A DNA stretch of 64,000 bases from Cheiracanthium punctorium (lineage: Eukaryota > Arthropoda > Arachnida > Araneae > Cheiracanthiidae): contig JAWZYV010001774.1 in the NCBI GenBank assembly GCA_038373885.1, positions 372,001-436,000 of the forward strand, read 5' to 3'. The notes under the pieces were generated by a model that was given only the letters and a program-made list of their open reading frames with translations, was not told the DNA's origin and ran no database searches. Below are positions 10,544 through 20,439 of the stretch, piece by piece. The position numbers and the translations under genes were made by a program. How positions within the stretch are numbered: the stretch's first letter is position 1; each line of letters opens with the position of its first letter.

Positions 10544-12674
10544 GGACATTATTTACAACGTGTTTCACCACGTGCTAGGCCTATTTTAGCCCTATTTGCC
10601 ACGTGCCTGGACCTTTAAGGACATTGTTTACAACGTGATTTGCCACGTGCAAGGATTATTTTTGCCACGTACTAGGACTATTTTGTCACGGGCTACCAGC
10701 TTCACTTACACTTGTAAGGACTATTTTGCAACGTTTGAATTTCAAGAAACATGTCCACGGATTTGGAAAATTCCGAGGAACCTGATAAGATGACTTAAAT
10801 TTCGAAATCGAATTCTTGAAATTTCAACGTGTTTCACACGTGCTAGGCCTATTTTAGCCCTATTTGCCACGTGCCTGGACCTTTAAGGACATTGTTTACA
10901 ACGTGATTTGCCACGTGCAAGGATTATTTTTGCCACGTACTAGGACTATTTTGTCACGGGCTACCAGCTTCACTTACACTTGTAAGGACTATTTTGCAAC
11001 GTTTGAATTTCAAGAAACATGTCCACGGATTTGGAAAATTCCGAGGAACCTGATAAGATGACTTAAATTTCGAAAATCGAATTCTTTTAGAAGATATTAA
11101 TAAAAAACAGAAAAAATAAAACATAACGGTTGCCAGATTTGGCATAAAACCATTCATTCCTTTGCAACAAAGCAATTCCAAGTATGTAGAATTGCGTGAA
11201 ATTGACAGATATGAAATAGAATTACACCCTTTTTACGCCAAATTAAAAAGTATTTGAAATAAATAACTCAAAGTGTGTTACACAAAGTTGGCATTTTTCA
11301 AATATTAAGTTCGCTTATACAACAGGGGTTTAGAATTAGCGATTATTCGTTTTTCCAAAACAGAAGAACTAATTGTAACTGATTTTAAAAGCGCAATCTT
11401 GGCATTAGGTACGATCTGACAAAAATGGTATGTTTCCCAGCACAGTGAATATAAACGGCGAATTCAAAAATATTAGAACCTAATTTCTTGAAAATGAAAA
11501 ATAATTAAAATGCAGATTATTTTAAAGCCGGTTCGGTACAGCTGGAGTATATGCTACCAGTAGAAATATTTGGTGGCGTTAACTGTGCCATTATGGCAGT
11601 TATAGTACACTTTGGATATGAGTCTCCCCTAGTGGGTTCGTTCATCTCCAAATCGGCCGTTTTGAAGATCCCAGTCAAGCTCGTGGATCCTGCTCGAAGA
11701 AAGCGCTGTCAGCTCTACGTTCATCGACACGGTATTTCTTCTTGCTGTCCCCAATCTTTTTCTTTTCGGTTAGAACGGGATTTAGAGCCGCCTCCGCAGC
11801 ATTGTTCTACTGAGCCCTTTGTGAGCGTGCAAAGGCCCAAAGGAACGTTGCGGGCACATAGCCAACAAGTCAGCGCCTCGCCGCCCCCCTTTTCTGCTCT
11901 CCACACATTCGTTCGAGTCAGACTTCACTACGCCGCGACATGCAAGATTACTTTGCCACGTGCTAGGTTTATTTTTGTCACGTGCAAACAGCCTCTCCTG
12001 CACCTGTAAGGATATTATTTACAACGTGTTTCACCACGTGCTAGGCCTATTTTAGCTCTTTGCCAAGCGCCTGGACCTTTAAGGATATTGTTTACAACGT
12101 GATTCACCACGTGCAATGATTATTTTTGCCACGTACTAGGACTATTTTGTCACGTGCTACCAGCCTCACTTACACTTGTAAGGATTATTTAAGCACAAGT
12201 CGGCGCCTCGTCCCCCCTTTTCTGCTTTTTACATACACTCTTTCCTTTTCTGCTATCCACACATTCGTTCGAGTCAGACTTCACTACACCGCCTCGTACA
12301 AGGATTACTTTGATACGTGCAGGGCCGTCGCGCATGTGTCGGACACCGATTTAGCGCCCCTACATAAAAAAAATTCAGTTTTCGAACAAAAGTATCATTT
12401 TAATATTCCATGTACTTATTCAGCTCGCAAATATCATAATTAAACCGAGACTCGGGAGGTGGCGCCTCTATAAATATTCAGTTTTTTAAACAAAATTATG
12501 ATTTTAACATACCATATTTGTATTCAGTAGAGAATATACGGCACTGCTATGGACCGTAGGGTTGCCCGATGGGTACCCGGCACTGCTGAAAACTCACCCA
12601 GTGCATGCGGTAAGCGTGCTTGTAAAGGCAGTGGAACCAAAAACACTCTGGTAGGTTAGCTAACAGTTACCATG

Positions 12675-13362
12675 CCCAGACAGCACATGAAACTTGCAGC
12701 AAGGTTGATTTATCAAATCAATAAACTTGAATTAAGCTTGAAAATTTCAAGCGTGTAAGCTTAATGCAAGCTTGAATCAAGTGTTCAAGTTTACACTTGC
12801 CCAACTTGCATTAAGCTTGACATAGCAAGCTTAAGCTTAAAAAATTTTCCTTAAAAAAAAAATCCTAAATACACGGGGCGCCCGTCGGCGAACTCGCCCC
12901 ACATATTTTGTTTTTCCACGCATTTTCCCCTCTATGCTGAAATTTCAAGTTATTTTGATCTGTTTTCTTCAAGCGTCCGCAGCTGGGATCGAATTCGGGA
13001 CCTAAGGTTTGGGAGGCCAGCGTCCTAACTATTCAGCCGGGCTGGGCTCGAGCTGGCAAGACTAAAGTTTGAAGTGACTGTTATGGTTGTCACGCCGTTT
13101 TCTGCCGAGATTGATCAGTGGCTGTTTCTTGTATTTTTCCATGGGTTGAATCAAAATTAAAATAATGTTATCTGTGATTTATAGACTCTACTAATATGGA
13201 AATAAGCATAATATAAACTTAAAAGCAGCAAACGTTTAAAAACTTTCAATATCGCGACACTCATGTTGGCTAATATTGGCCAAAATCGAGACAAACGACT
13301 GATTTTGAAATCAATTTCGTAGTATAATTGTACTTTATTTTGAAGAATTTCCATATTTGGAA
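12675..13362 (-). mobile_element. Family E element, truncated copy (E4)
   Basis: It starts with CCCAGACAGCACA, followed by AAGCTT-rich subterminal repeats, then a tRNA-like segment and the block related to the small open frame of this family, in the same order as the complete copy at 23569-24881. Similarity stops after TTCCATATTTGGAAA near 13362. The second terminus is absent, so about half the element is missing. Confidence 0.7.
12975..13046 (-). ncRNA. tRNA-like sequence inside E4
   Basis: The minus strand shows a D-arm-like GGCTGAATAGTTAGGACGC, an anticodon-loop-like CTCCCAA (reading CCC) and a B-box-like GAATTCGATCCC. Acceptor pairing is poor. It is a tRNA-derived relic carried by the repeat family, not a functional gene. 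Confidence 0.45.
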
Positions 13363-13737
13363 ATATACAATCTTTTTTTTTAATTCTATTGTCAAGTACA
13401 TTTATGACTGATGATAAATTATTTGTTATGTGGATGTGGCTTTCCAAAGTCTTTTGCAGAGTTCTAGTGATATGGAAGTCATTAAGTTCAAGCGCGGACT
13501 TGGTATGTATCCTTCAAGGGGTTGCCTTATTCTTTACATACAAAAAGAAAAAGAAAGAAGTGGGAGGGGAGAATAAAGTGTATTTTTTTCAAAAATAATT
13601 ATAGAACAATGCCATAATGTTTAACGAGTGAATACGCTTACAACTAGTAGAAAGCTCACTTTGGTATAACGTTTCCGATGTACACCAGGGCATTGATTCA
13701 AAAGTAATGAGAAATCCTAAAATCTATTAATTTTATA

Positions 13738-13933
13738 TGTGCACAGTTTGTTTATAAATAGAGCAATATAATACAAGGAAAACTACAACGACAAGTTTTT
13801 GCAATGCTTGTTTATTAATAAAACAATATAATACAAGAAAAACTATAAACGACAAGTTATTAACTATGTTAAAGGTTGTCGTTTGTAGTTTTCCTTGTAT
13901 TATATTGCTTTATTTATAAACAAACAGTGCACA
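13738..13933. repeat. Fold-back element with internal duplication
   Basis: About 55 bp at 13738-13796 (GTGCACAGTTTGTTTATAAA, CAATATAATACAAGGAAAAC, GACAAG) recur inverted at 13872-13933 and once more in direct orientation at about 13805-13858. The outer ends are TGTGCAC and GTGCACA. A small non-autonomous element. Confidence 0.65.
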
Positions 13934-15403
13934 TTAAAAACTATATTATTATTAACTAATTAATTAATAATAACTGAAGTAATTATTATTAACTTGAAAT
14001 TATTAACTAATTTCAAAAATTTTCCATATTATTTGAAAGCATCGATTATTGAAGCTTCTTTTGTTTAACCAGATTCACATAAGATAATTGCTAATAAGAT
14101 AGGTTTGAAATTCAAGTGACCGATTTCAGCGTAGAGGATCCTCGCAGATGGTTATTAATTTAATTTCAAGAACAGTAGACTTTTTAATAAAAAGTCAAAC
14201 ATTTCAAAGGGCTGATTAATTTAACTTTCACATTGACAACTCAAATGGAAAGTGTGGTTCTCACTTATCCCTACAATATGGGAAAATCGAACAAAAAAAG
14301 TAAAAAGACCATGGCTTATGTATTTTATTAAATTAAATTCTAAGTTTTGTTTACAATGTAAAATATTTGGAAAAAGAACCAAAAAACTTTCCTACTAAGG
14401 AATTTAAAAATTTGCGCGCTGTTCGAAATGTTTTCAAAGGCATGGCAATGCATTAATAAAATGTTTAAAAGCATGGTACGGAATAAAAATACGTATGATT
14501 AAAAATTCTGGCTTTATCAATAAAAACGAAATGCAATTCGTTTAATGTTGAGCAAAAAAAGATTGTAGGTCAATTGTTGAATTAAATATTTCTAAAATTA
14601 TAAAAAAGTTTGCACAAAGAAAATCACAAAAGTCACATTATAATGTCTAAAATTCTTTTTAAAAATTAATAGCCTTCAAAGAGTACTAAAAGCTTGCCTG
14701 CATATCTAAACTGTTTTAAGATTTCTTTTTCACCCCAATCAGACAACATGTTTATTTGTGATATATATTTAAACATATCATGATACTCCTGTAAAATTTC
14801 GAATAAAATTCGTTTGTTTTAAGTGACAGAAACTGTCAGTTTAAGCCTTTCTTTGCCATAGTTCGCACAAGAGAAGGCGTAATTAGTATTGAATACATAG
14901 GTTTGGTTTCAAAAAAGTGTTATTAAATTGAATTATTCAAATTTGAATAAAATTAATTATTATTTTATCTTATAATTGTGTCCACCTAAGCTAATCCTTT
15001 TACTTCTTTATAAAAAGTGTAGTTGTAAAAAGGACGAAAATAATTTACTACTCTATATACGACTGGAGAAAAGTAAATTAAAGTTAATAGTAATTACATT
15101 CATTTTCAGGACAGTAGCGAAAAAAAAAAAAATTAAAAAAAATGTGGAAGGGGCTAATTTTAACGAAAAAGCTTATTTGACGTAAACAAGTTGTACATTA
15201 AAACAAAATTTCACGCTAAAGCAATGTAATTAGTTTTAGTTTGAGCTAATTTTTAAAAAAGCTTATTTTACCTATGCAAAATGCATAATAAAACAAAATG
15301 TTACTCTTTAGGAATTTTTTATTTTTTATTTTTTGGGGTCGGGGGAGCAGCACATTTTAAATGTGTAATGTAAAATACTACCTGAATCAAAAGTTATTTA
15401 AAT
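13934..15403. other. AT-rich filler of hAT-A
   Basis: Nothing recognised beyond A/T runs and imperfect AT palindromes. Confidence 0.45.
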
Positions 15404-15667
15404 ATGGCTCAACTTGTTAAATTGCTAATCAGTAAGTGGATTCAAAAATGGTTGAAGGAGGGGAGAGAAAAGTATCATTTACATACCAGGCCACTTCGAT
15501 TTGAAACTAATATAAAATGTATTTTTCTTTGCACCCCTTTTGGGTCCACGTCTATTCCCAGATTTGTATTTGTCATCATGGACTCCCGGATCGCTCCCCC
15601 AATCCGTTGGTATAGTCATAGTGAATAGTGTACTGAACTTTTTTGTATTATTTTAATAGTAAAATGA

Positions 15668-15955
15668 GGGAAAGCCCAGGATGAGCCCTTCCTCCTTCCA
15701 CCAACAAATGCAACAGTACTCTTCTCTGCAACATCTCAGGACCTCAGGCAGACGCCCAAGAATGGGAAGGAAACTGAAAACGAAAAACGGCCATCCATAT
15801 CACCAATAGTATGGTATCCCATATCAATAAATTTGACCTTGTGGATAGTACTGAAAGACAAGTTTGGAGAAACTTGGAGCAGGTCTTTGCCTAAGGAACG
15901 GGAAAGAAGGGATGCTACCAAAGCAGTACTGCATACTATACAAGAACTTGTAAGA
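15668..15955 (+). pseudogene. Unidentified stop-free coding-like stretch
   Basis: Ninety-six codons without a stop and without an internal ATG, ending TIQELVR before TGA at 15956. The composition is protein-like and less AT-rich than its surroundings, with segments such as KDKFGETWSRSLPKER. A shorter open frame on the same strand lies just upstream (15404-15628). I recognise no domain. Position inside hAT-A suggests an exon or remnant of a transposon protein, but chance openness cannot be excluded. Confidence 0.25.
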
Positions 15956-16137
15956 TGAAACCTAACGATAAAGCCCTAAATTTGTAAAAACATTGTAGCA
16001 TAGCCTTTTAGCAGGAAAAGTCCTTTCCTAGGTGTCTGCAATATAAACGTAAACAAAAAATGTTTATATTTTTCGATTTCTTTCTTCTTTTCTTTTTTTT
16101 TTAGTAAAACTTCTTTAGGCGCAACTAGGGAGTAAGT

Positions 16138-16420
16138 GTCAGATTTTTTTTCTGACGGAAGTAACGCTCAGTAAAGGAAGTGACGTAAATGTCATATACT
16201 CCACGCTGACCCTGAAAAAGAAGAACCAAGGAAAAACCTACCTTTTCGACCGCTCTGCTGCTTTCGCCGACTTCACCCTATAAAAGTACGCAAAACCTGT
16301 TAGGGAAAGAAACGGCGATAAAAACAGTCAAGTGTCGTATCTTTGAGACATCAATCTTTATTTTATATATCAATAAGCGTTGTGAAGGTACATCCAACAC
16401 AATATTTTACATGTAATCCC
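16138..16420 (+). promoter_or_regulatory. Possible solo-LTR or pol II promoter-like segment
   Basis: A GC-richer patch contains CTATAAAAGTACG (TATA-like, near 16279) and, about 75 bp further on, CTTTATTTTATATATCAATAAG (poly-A-signal-like). The order resembles an LTR's U3-R. No matching second LTR, primer-binding site or target duplication was found. Confidence 0.2.
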
Positions 16421-16599
16421 AACCTCACAGGAGGTTCTCGATAATCCTTATTTTTAGATGAATAATTATAATATACATGGTTTTGGAAAAGCACAAAGAA
16501 ACGGACCCTGGCTGCAATCAATCCCAAACAATAGACCGAACCTGCAGTTTAAAAAAACGGATGCAGAATAATAATTCGTAACCTACCAGCAGACGAAAT

Positions 16600-16757
16600 C
16601 AACGCTTAAGAACACTGTGATAGAAAAACACACACACACACACAAAAAAAATTACACTACCTGCATTCGAACCCAACAAACAGAGGAAAACATCAGTTAA
16701 AGAACACACTTAAAGTATAATACTAGACTATGGACATTCCCCCCATTCAAACCCAAC
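16600..16757 (+). repeat. Minisatellite of about 75-bp units, interrupted by hAT-C
   Basis: Units share CATTC.AACCCAAC, CAGTTAAAGAA, a run of TATAATACTA and CTATGGACATTCC. The third unit lies on the other side of hAT-C at 19358-19440 (AACCCAACCTCC, AACAGTTAAAGAATAATAC, TGGGCACTTCC). A CA-repeat sits at 16628-16643. The transposon therefore landed inside a pre-existing tandem repeat. Confidence 0.65.
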
Positions 16758-17886
16758 CAAGGGCGGCCCTAAGGCCGGACAAACTGGACCCCTGTCCGGG
16801 GCAGCATTTTGGCTCGAATTTGAAAAATATATTTCGTATTAGAAAAGAATTGTTAAAAAATATTCCAAAGAATATCATTCTATATAACTTTACTAGCTTT
16901 CGTTTGCATTGTAGTAGTACAAAAAATGGAATTAACATACTAGCAGAAATATAGAAAGCAAAGCTATAACTCTTGTGTATTGTTCAAAGATTACAGGTTA
17001 GAGAGTAACAAATTACTGAGACAAACTGTCAATAGAGAGAATATTTTACATTCAAAATTAACGTTTTCTTTCAGTGGATGAGCTTCCTACATCAAGAAGT
17101 CATTTGAAGTTGCAAAAGAAGATACCAGTAATGAATATTAAACTGAAAAGAGAATATCTGGAAAATTCTTTGTAATAGCAAGTAGCCGGTATTTAACACT
17201 GCAATGTCTGATTGAATTATATAACAATGATTTTACTTGATGCGCGAAAAACTTTATGAGGTATGAAGTTTATGTCATACCTCAAAAATAATTCAAATTT
17301 GTAGAAAATTAAAACCCTGAAATTTTAATTTACTAACTGCCTACTCTTTAACAAAATTTCATTTCATTCCCTTTTGTCTGACAACTGACTCCTTAAAGTA
17401 ACGCCCTCCCCATCTCTCCCCGCCCTCCTAAAAAAGAAAAGAAAAAATACAATACAGCTTTTGCAAACCCTTTCATTTTAGTCAAATCTTTTAAAAATTT
17501 CGATGATGCTTTGTTACCCATCATATGGCCTGATTTCATTCTGTTCTCTTAATACGTTTTTGATGGATGCCAGAACAAACTTTTAAAGCGATTTTTACAA
17601 AATCTCAAAGTTTATGAATTATTAAAACAATTTCGGTATCTATTGTTTAAAACAATTTTGATATCTATTGTTTCAATTAACTTACCATTCAACATAATTC
17701 CAAATTTCAGTCTATTCCATAGAGCCATTTTTTAACAATGGGCGAACATACATTTACACACAGTTTTTAAACAACAGTTTTAAATCTCAAAACTTTTAAA
17801 CAAATTAGAAATATTTTAGCTACTGCATTTAAATTAAGTTGCCACTTTTGGTGTTGCTGTAAATTTCATTTCATTCGCTTCAGTTG

Positions 17887-18039
17887 CATGGATGTAGCCA
17901 GCGGCGGACATGGGGGCAACTGCCCCCTATAATGAGCTAGTCATAGGGTCTGATTATGACAACCCGGGGGAGGAGCAGTTGGACTCTATGGTCTCCTTGT
18001 CTTGCCCCCCCCCTAATTAAAATCCAGGCTACACCCTTG
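17887..18039. mobile_element. 153-bp hAT MITE nested in hAT-C
   Basis: The ends CATGGATGTAGCCAG and, on the opposite strand, CAAGGGTGTAGCCTG match at 12 of 15 positions. The 8-bp duplication TTCAGTTG is exact (17879-17886 and 18040-18047). It is the fourth nesting level at this place: Helitron, hAT-A, hAT-C, MITE. Confidence 0.85.
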
Positions 18040-18187
18040 TTCAGTTGTTTATATGTGATGTGAAAACAAATGTTTACACATTTTGCATAGATTTTTCACA
18101 AGATTTCCAGTTGGATTCAAATTACAGTTTGTTAATGAAATTTAACAAGCCAAATATTATCCCATATTTCTAGATTGCATTCCTGAT

Positions 18188-18188
<1 letters not shown>

Positions 18189-18222
<34 letters not shown>
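18189..18222. repeat. Poly-A tract
   Basis: An uninterrupted run of more than 30 A residues. No source retrotransposon is evident upstream. Confidence 0.9.
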
Positions 18223-18225
<3 letters not shown>

Positions 18226-18259
18226 AAACAGATCGCACTCTTGGAAAGGTATAAAGGTA

Positions 18260-19100
18260 TTGACAAATCTAATTCCATTGAGGCTAGGATTATTTAACTC
18301 TCTCAAACAGTTCATCTTCCTGTGTTCTATTATTATTTGGTACAAAATCTTCAATTGCGTGAATCCATTAAGAAAGCTAATGCAGTCAAAAGACAACGAT
18401 TTACCACCTGCTCTAGAACTCTTAAGAAACTGTAAAGATTTTTTGAAAGGATCTTCGATTGGTTGTGATTTTAAATGTTATGCAAGAGAACTGACCGACG
18501 AGATAGTATTCTGGCTAACACTGAGTTTAAGCAACCACGTAACATATTAATTTTGATTGCGAATCACGAGATGATCTGGTGAAAGATCCTAAATTAAAAT
18601 TTAAGATAATTTTTTTTTACAGTAAACAAAGCGATTAATGAGTGCAAATTTAATTTAATAAGTACCCAATGTAATTATTTTAAATTTTTGAAAGGCATAA
18701 ATGAGTTAAAAGACACTCCAAAAGTGCTAATTAAACATTGTAACACAGTGTAACAGTGTTAACACTGTTTATATTGTAAACAATTGGAGTTAATACTGAC
18801 CGATGGGGAATCGGGGAATATAAACGCTCTTGATCTAGTAAATGAAATAGTGTCAGTTACGGCCTTATTAGGCAAAAAGGAAAGCCCAATTGAAATTTTA
18901 AAGCTAATTTCAACTATAAATTTTACACCACATCTTGCTATTGCTACGAGAATTTCACTTTCTTTGCCGATAATTGTGGCAAGTGCAGAGAAGAGTTTCT
19001 CAAAATTAAAGTTAACTAAACATTTCTCATGTTCCACATAGGTTAAATAATTTAACTACATTGGCTATCGAACATGAATTAGTTGAAAAATTGATTTGAG
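18260..19100 (+). pseudogene. hAT-C transposase relic (ZMYM1-type)
   Basis: The first piece (18260-18550) contains the alpha-helical middle region, with IIWYKIFNCVNPLRKLMQSK and an ELLRNCKDFL motif. After a gap with stops, a second piece (18784-19041) gives the C-terminal hAT dimerisation region, ISLSLPIIVASAEKSFSKLK. A frameshift after LTKHF leads to RLNNLTTLAIEHELVEKLI in another frame, ending near 19100. In this family the C-terminal motif (SAERSFSKLK...RLN.LA..SIE) is the most conserved part. The DDE/RNase-H core is not recognisable, so this copy cannot mobilise itself. Confidence 0.75.
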
Positions 19101-19435
19101 AAAGTCAGGAATTTTGCGGAATTAAAAGTCAAAAAAAATACTCTTTATTTTTAAACTCTTATGGTTTTTAGCTTAATGTGCGGTTTTTAATAAATATGGT
19201 TTTTCTTATGCTGTGTTATGTTTAAAGAGCTATTCCAGTTTTATAGGCATGAAAACAGTATCTGTGAACAATTTATTTCTTTTAATAGTAATTTTACTGT
19301 GGGGGGCGGCATTTTATATTTTTGTCCGGGGCGGCAAAACTGTTAGGGCCGGCCCTGAACCCAACCTCCAGACGGAACAATGGTATAAGAAAACAGTTAA
19401 AGAATAATACTACAACCTGGGCACTTCCTGGATTC

Positions 19436-19705
19436 TAAGTAATTATCATAAATTACCGATGATGCTTACTGGAGATTTTAATGTTAATTTGCGCTCATTA
19501 GAATTTCAGCCGTTAGTTGATTTTTTAAAAGAAAAATTTGAGCTAACTATGAATACTTCTTGACTTCAATCAACAACGCGTTTCGGTACAACGATATATG
19601 CTGTATTTTCAAGAAAATTAGAAAATTTAGAGAGTAAAATTTATGTTTCACATTATAGTTACCATAAACCTAAAATTTCCTTAAAAAAAGTTATGATGAC
19701 ATTCA
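19436..19705 (+). pseudogene. Endonuclease/exonuclease/phosphatase-domain relic
   Basis: One frame reads MMLTGDFNVNL, then after an in-frame TGA (19561) STTRFGTTIYAVFSRKLEN and YVSHYSYHKPKIS. GDFN, TTI.AVFSR and SYHKP are hallmarks of the APE-like endonuclease carried by some retroelements and Helitron-like elements. The Asp normally expected in GTTIDAVF is Tyr here, and the TGA splits the domain, so it is inactive. It begins right after the third minisatellite unit inside hAT-A, with no reverse transcriptase or helicase nearby. The parent element is therefore unknown. Confidence 0.65.
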
Positions 19706-20013
19706 AGCAACTATTTCCAATGAATAATAGGAATATAACATTTATATAATCTTTGTAAAGTACATGAATAATAAATATAGTTAAATTATAGTATGATATT
19801 TATTATAAGTTAAAGTTTAATGATTTCAGTGATATGTGTCGTAAACGTCAAATAAGTTTTACTTCAATCGCGCGTACAGATTACACGCACAGACTTTTTT
19901 TTTTTTTTTAATGTTAATTTTTCTTTAAACTCTTCTTCAGTCGTTTCGTCGCCCCCTTTACCTTGGCGCCCTTGTGCGGTGCACAACCTGCACACCCACT
20001 AGCGACGGGCCTG

Positions 20014-20262
20014 GTCACGTGCTAGGTTTATTTTTGTCATGTGCAACCAGCCTCTTCTGCACCTTTAAGGACGTTATTTAAAAAGTGTTTCATCACGTGC
20101 TCAGATTACTTTTGCCACGTGCTAGGCCTATTTTAGCCCTATTTGCCACGTGCCTGGACCTTTATGGACATTGTTTACAACGTGATTCACCACGTGCAAG
20201 GGTTGTTTTTGCCACGTACTAGGACTATTTTGTCACGTGCTACCAGCCTCACTTACACTTGT
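20014..20262 (+). repeat. CACGTG array, continuation of H3
   Basis: Continuation of the 8-12 kb array on the far side of hAT-A: CACGTGCTAGGTTTATTTTT, GCCACGTGCCTGGACC, CACGTGCAAGGG and CACTTACACTTGT, with six CACGTG hexamers. It ends at the duplication that flanks hAT-B. Confidence 0.85.
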
Positions 20263-20439
20263 CAGTGGCATAGCGCAAATCGGGTGCAAGGGGACGCTGG
20301 ATCAGTTGAATCATTATTAAAGAATTTATTGCAGTATGGATAACATATATCAATAGATTAAATAATGCATTATATATTTCCTTAAAAAAGAATTTATAGT
20401 TTTAAAGATAAATGTGTTATAAAAATTAATATAAAGATA

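Larger units (their letters stand above)
8065..12319 (+). mobile_element. Helitron-family element (H3), 5' part with internal tandem array
   Basis: The 5' terminus TCTCTCTATTCTAAAAAAAA after a host A is the same as that of the complete Helitron at 20440. The following text is shared with 20440-21060 (CACGGATTTGGAAAATTCCG, AAGCCGGTT..AGCTGG, GTAGAAATATTTGG, CACTTTGGATAT). The interior is expanded into a higher-order array of three modules. Module one is a 400-bp block at about 8380, 10070 and 11563. Module two is a CACGTG-rich block at about 8790, 9345, 10480, 10830 and 11960. Module three is a Helitron-core block at about 9040, 9517, 10742 (truncated) and 11010. The element is cut at 12319 by hAT-A and continues at 20014-20262, at 26256-26284 and probably at 33478. 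No Rep/helicase coding sequence is seen. Confidence 0.75.
16758..19357 (+). mobile_element. hAT-C, 2.6-kb element with exact 8-bp duplication
   Basis: The left end is CAAGGGCGGCCCTAA and the right end, on the opposite strand, is CAGGGCCGGCCCTAA (13 of 15 match). AACCCAAC flanks it exactly on both sides (16750-16757 and 19358-19365). A GTCCGGGGC(A/G)GCA motif lies just inside both ends. It carries a decayed ZMYM1-type transposase (18260-19100) and a small nested hAT MITE (17887-18039). It is itself nested in hAT-A. Confidence 0.9.
12320..20013. mobile_element. hAT-A, 7.7-kb insertion in the array
   Basis: The terminal inverted repeats are CAGGGCCGTCGCGCATG (left) and, on the opposite strand, CAGGCCCGTCGCTAGTG (right). 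The flanking 8-mers are GATACGTG (12312-12319) and GTCACGTG (20014-20021), an 8-bp duplication with two changes. Removing the element restores TTACTTTG.CACGTGCTAGGTTTATTTTTGT, which exists intact at about 10481-10515, so the insertion site is proven by a paralogue. The element holds later insertions (family E relic, fold-back, hAT-C) and an endonuclease relic. Its own transposase is not recognised. Confidence 0.75.

Noticed and set aside
8065..12319. CRISPR-like regular repeats
   Set aside because: Units are degenerate, unequal and hierarchical, and the context is a eukaryotic transposon.
16138..16420. LTR retrotransposon
   Set aside because: TATA-like and poly-A-like signals are present, but there is no second LTR, primer-binding site, polypurine tract or gag/pol; kept only as a low-confidence feature.
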